From assembly GCA_037074765.1 (NCBI GenBank), contig JBAMDO010000461.1, forward strand, positions 1 through 17,070: 17,070 nt of DNA, in the 5' to 3' direction. Of the stretch, positions 16,686-17,070 are shown piece after piece. Each line of letters starts with the position of its first letter. Within the stretch, counting starts at the first letter, position 1. The position numbers and the translations under genes were made by a program. A model generated the notes under the pieces. The model was given only the letters and a program-made list of their open reading frames with translations, did no database searches and was not told where the DNA came from. Source of the DNA: Mansonella perstans. Taxonomy: Eukaryota > Nematoda > Chromadorea > Rhabditida > Onchocercidae.

Positions 16686-17070
16686 CTACTTGATATTTCC
16701 CAATGTGTTTGGAGATATTTTCTTTGAGATGTTGCGACGCCCTTTCGTGGTCCTGGGCATTAGGCTGATCTTGGATACTATGAATTCCAATTTCCAGAAT
16801 TGGTCGACGTCCGGACCGGTAACGTTAGCCATACATACTGGTTCGGCTTTCTCTGAATCAAGAATTGGAATCCCATTTATGTGTCCACTTCCTGCTAACA
16901 TAGGTCCAAGCTTGGTGTGGAGTAAGGAAAATCCGGATTTCAATTTTTGCGCTTTTTCTATTTAGATAAATTTGAAGAAGTAGTCCGTCCCAATGAGTAT
17001 ATCCGGTTGTTTCCAATAACTTTTAGGGCCTTCTAATTGGTCCTGGTCGATTATCGAGGTTAAATCCTGA
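16686..17070 (-). pseudogene. Pao aspartic protease C-terminus and linker to RT
   Basis: One frame reads PDILIGTDYF near the start and [15 protein letters not shown] further on, which are hallmarks of the DUF1758-type retropepsin end in Pao polyproteins. A TAA at 16964-16962 interrupts it between the two motifs. Downstream the frame has FWKLE, the conserved link between protease and RT, then runs out in two stops just below 16686. The catalytic aspartate lies upstream, outside the window. Confidence 0.85.

Larger units (their letters stand above)
12867..17070 (-). mobile_element. pol: Pao/BEL LTR retrotransposon pol region, defective, 5' part outside window
   Basis: The domain order down the minus strand (protease end, RT, RNase H, integrase with zinc motif, DUF5641-like C-terminus) is that of the Pao/BEL superfamily, which makes a Gag-Pol polyprotein copied through RNA in cytoplasmic particles. 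Every domain carries in-frame stops or frameshifts, so it cannot make a working polyprotein. RT is interrupted by a solo LTR at 15569-16217. Gag, the protease active site, primer binding site and 5' LTR are beyond 17070. Similarity to nematode Pao elements of filariae and Ascaris is inferred from motifs. G+C is higher than in the flanking DNA, as expected for transferred or recently amplified coding sequence. Confidence 0.96.

Noticed and set aside
1..17070. tRNA, rRNA or spliced-leader RNA genes
   Set aside because: No cloverleaf with A and B boxes, rRNA core or SL sequence was recognised on either strand by eye; a covariance-model scan would be decisive.

Overview
The window looks like nuclear DNA from a nematode, most likely a filarial or other spirurid worm. 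The reasons are the strongly A+T-rich background, compact genes with short GT-AG introns and T-rich nematode-type acceptors (TTTTTCAG, CATTTTAG), many short minisatellites, and a Pao-type LTR retrotransposon of the kind common in filariae and Ascaris. The species assignment is inference; nothing here is bacterial.

Layout. At 1-636 (minus strand) lies the 5' part of a likely tRNA-splicing endonuclease subunit gene (TSEN54/Sen54), broken by an apparent one-base frameshift near 298-300 and running off the window. After about 1.4 kb without a convincing gene comes a small two- or three-exon plus-strand gene (2115-3020) of unknown family, followed by a poly(A) signal and an AT-rich minisatellite. 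A plus-strand PDZ gene, or a decayed copy of one, occupies about 4067-4998: two PDZ domains, usable splice sites, but a frameshift after the second domain. On the minus strand, 5731-6917 can be read as a complete four-exon gene of 161 codons with only phase-0 introns; I do not recognise its family. From about 7 to 11.4 kb the sequence is mostly repeat-rich non-coding DNA: a duplicated GATAAT-rich block, a 29-bp minisatellite, TATG/TG, TA and GATGAT microsatellites, and a roughly 54-bp array. A few very small candidate exons with strong splice donors are scattered here and at 11.4-12.0 kb.

The last 4.9 kb is one minus-strand Pao/BEL retrotransposon, dead through stops and frameshifts. Reading down the minus strand it runs: end of the aspartic protease, reverse transcriptase, RNase H, zinc-binding and DDE integrase, integrase C-terminal domain, short tail, then its 650-bp 3' LTR at 12217-12866. 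Its RT is split by a 649-bp solo LTR of the same family (15569-16217), inserted in the opposite orientation and flanked by a perfect 5-bp target duplication (aacgt). The element's 5' LTR and gag lie beyond the right edge.

The host genes show no shared pathway; they look like independent neighbours. I did not find a new defence, mobile or regulatory system. The observations most worth checking are the nested same-family LTR, the four-exon orphan gene, the decayed PDZ gene, and the TSEN54 frameshift.
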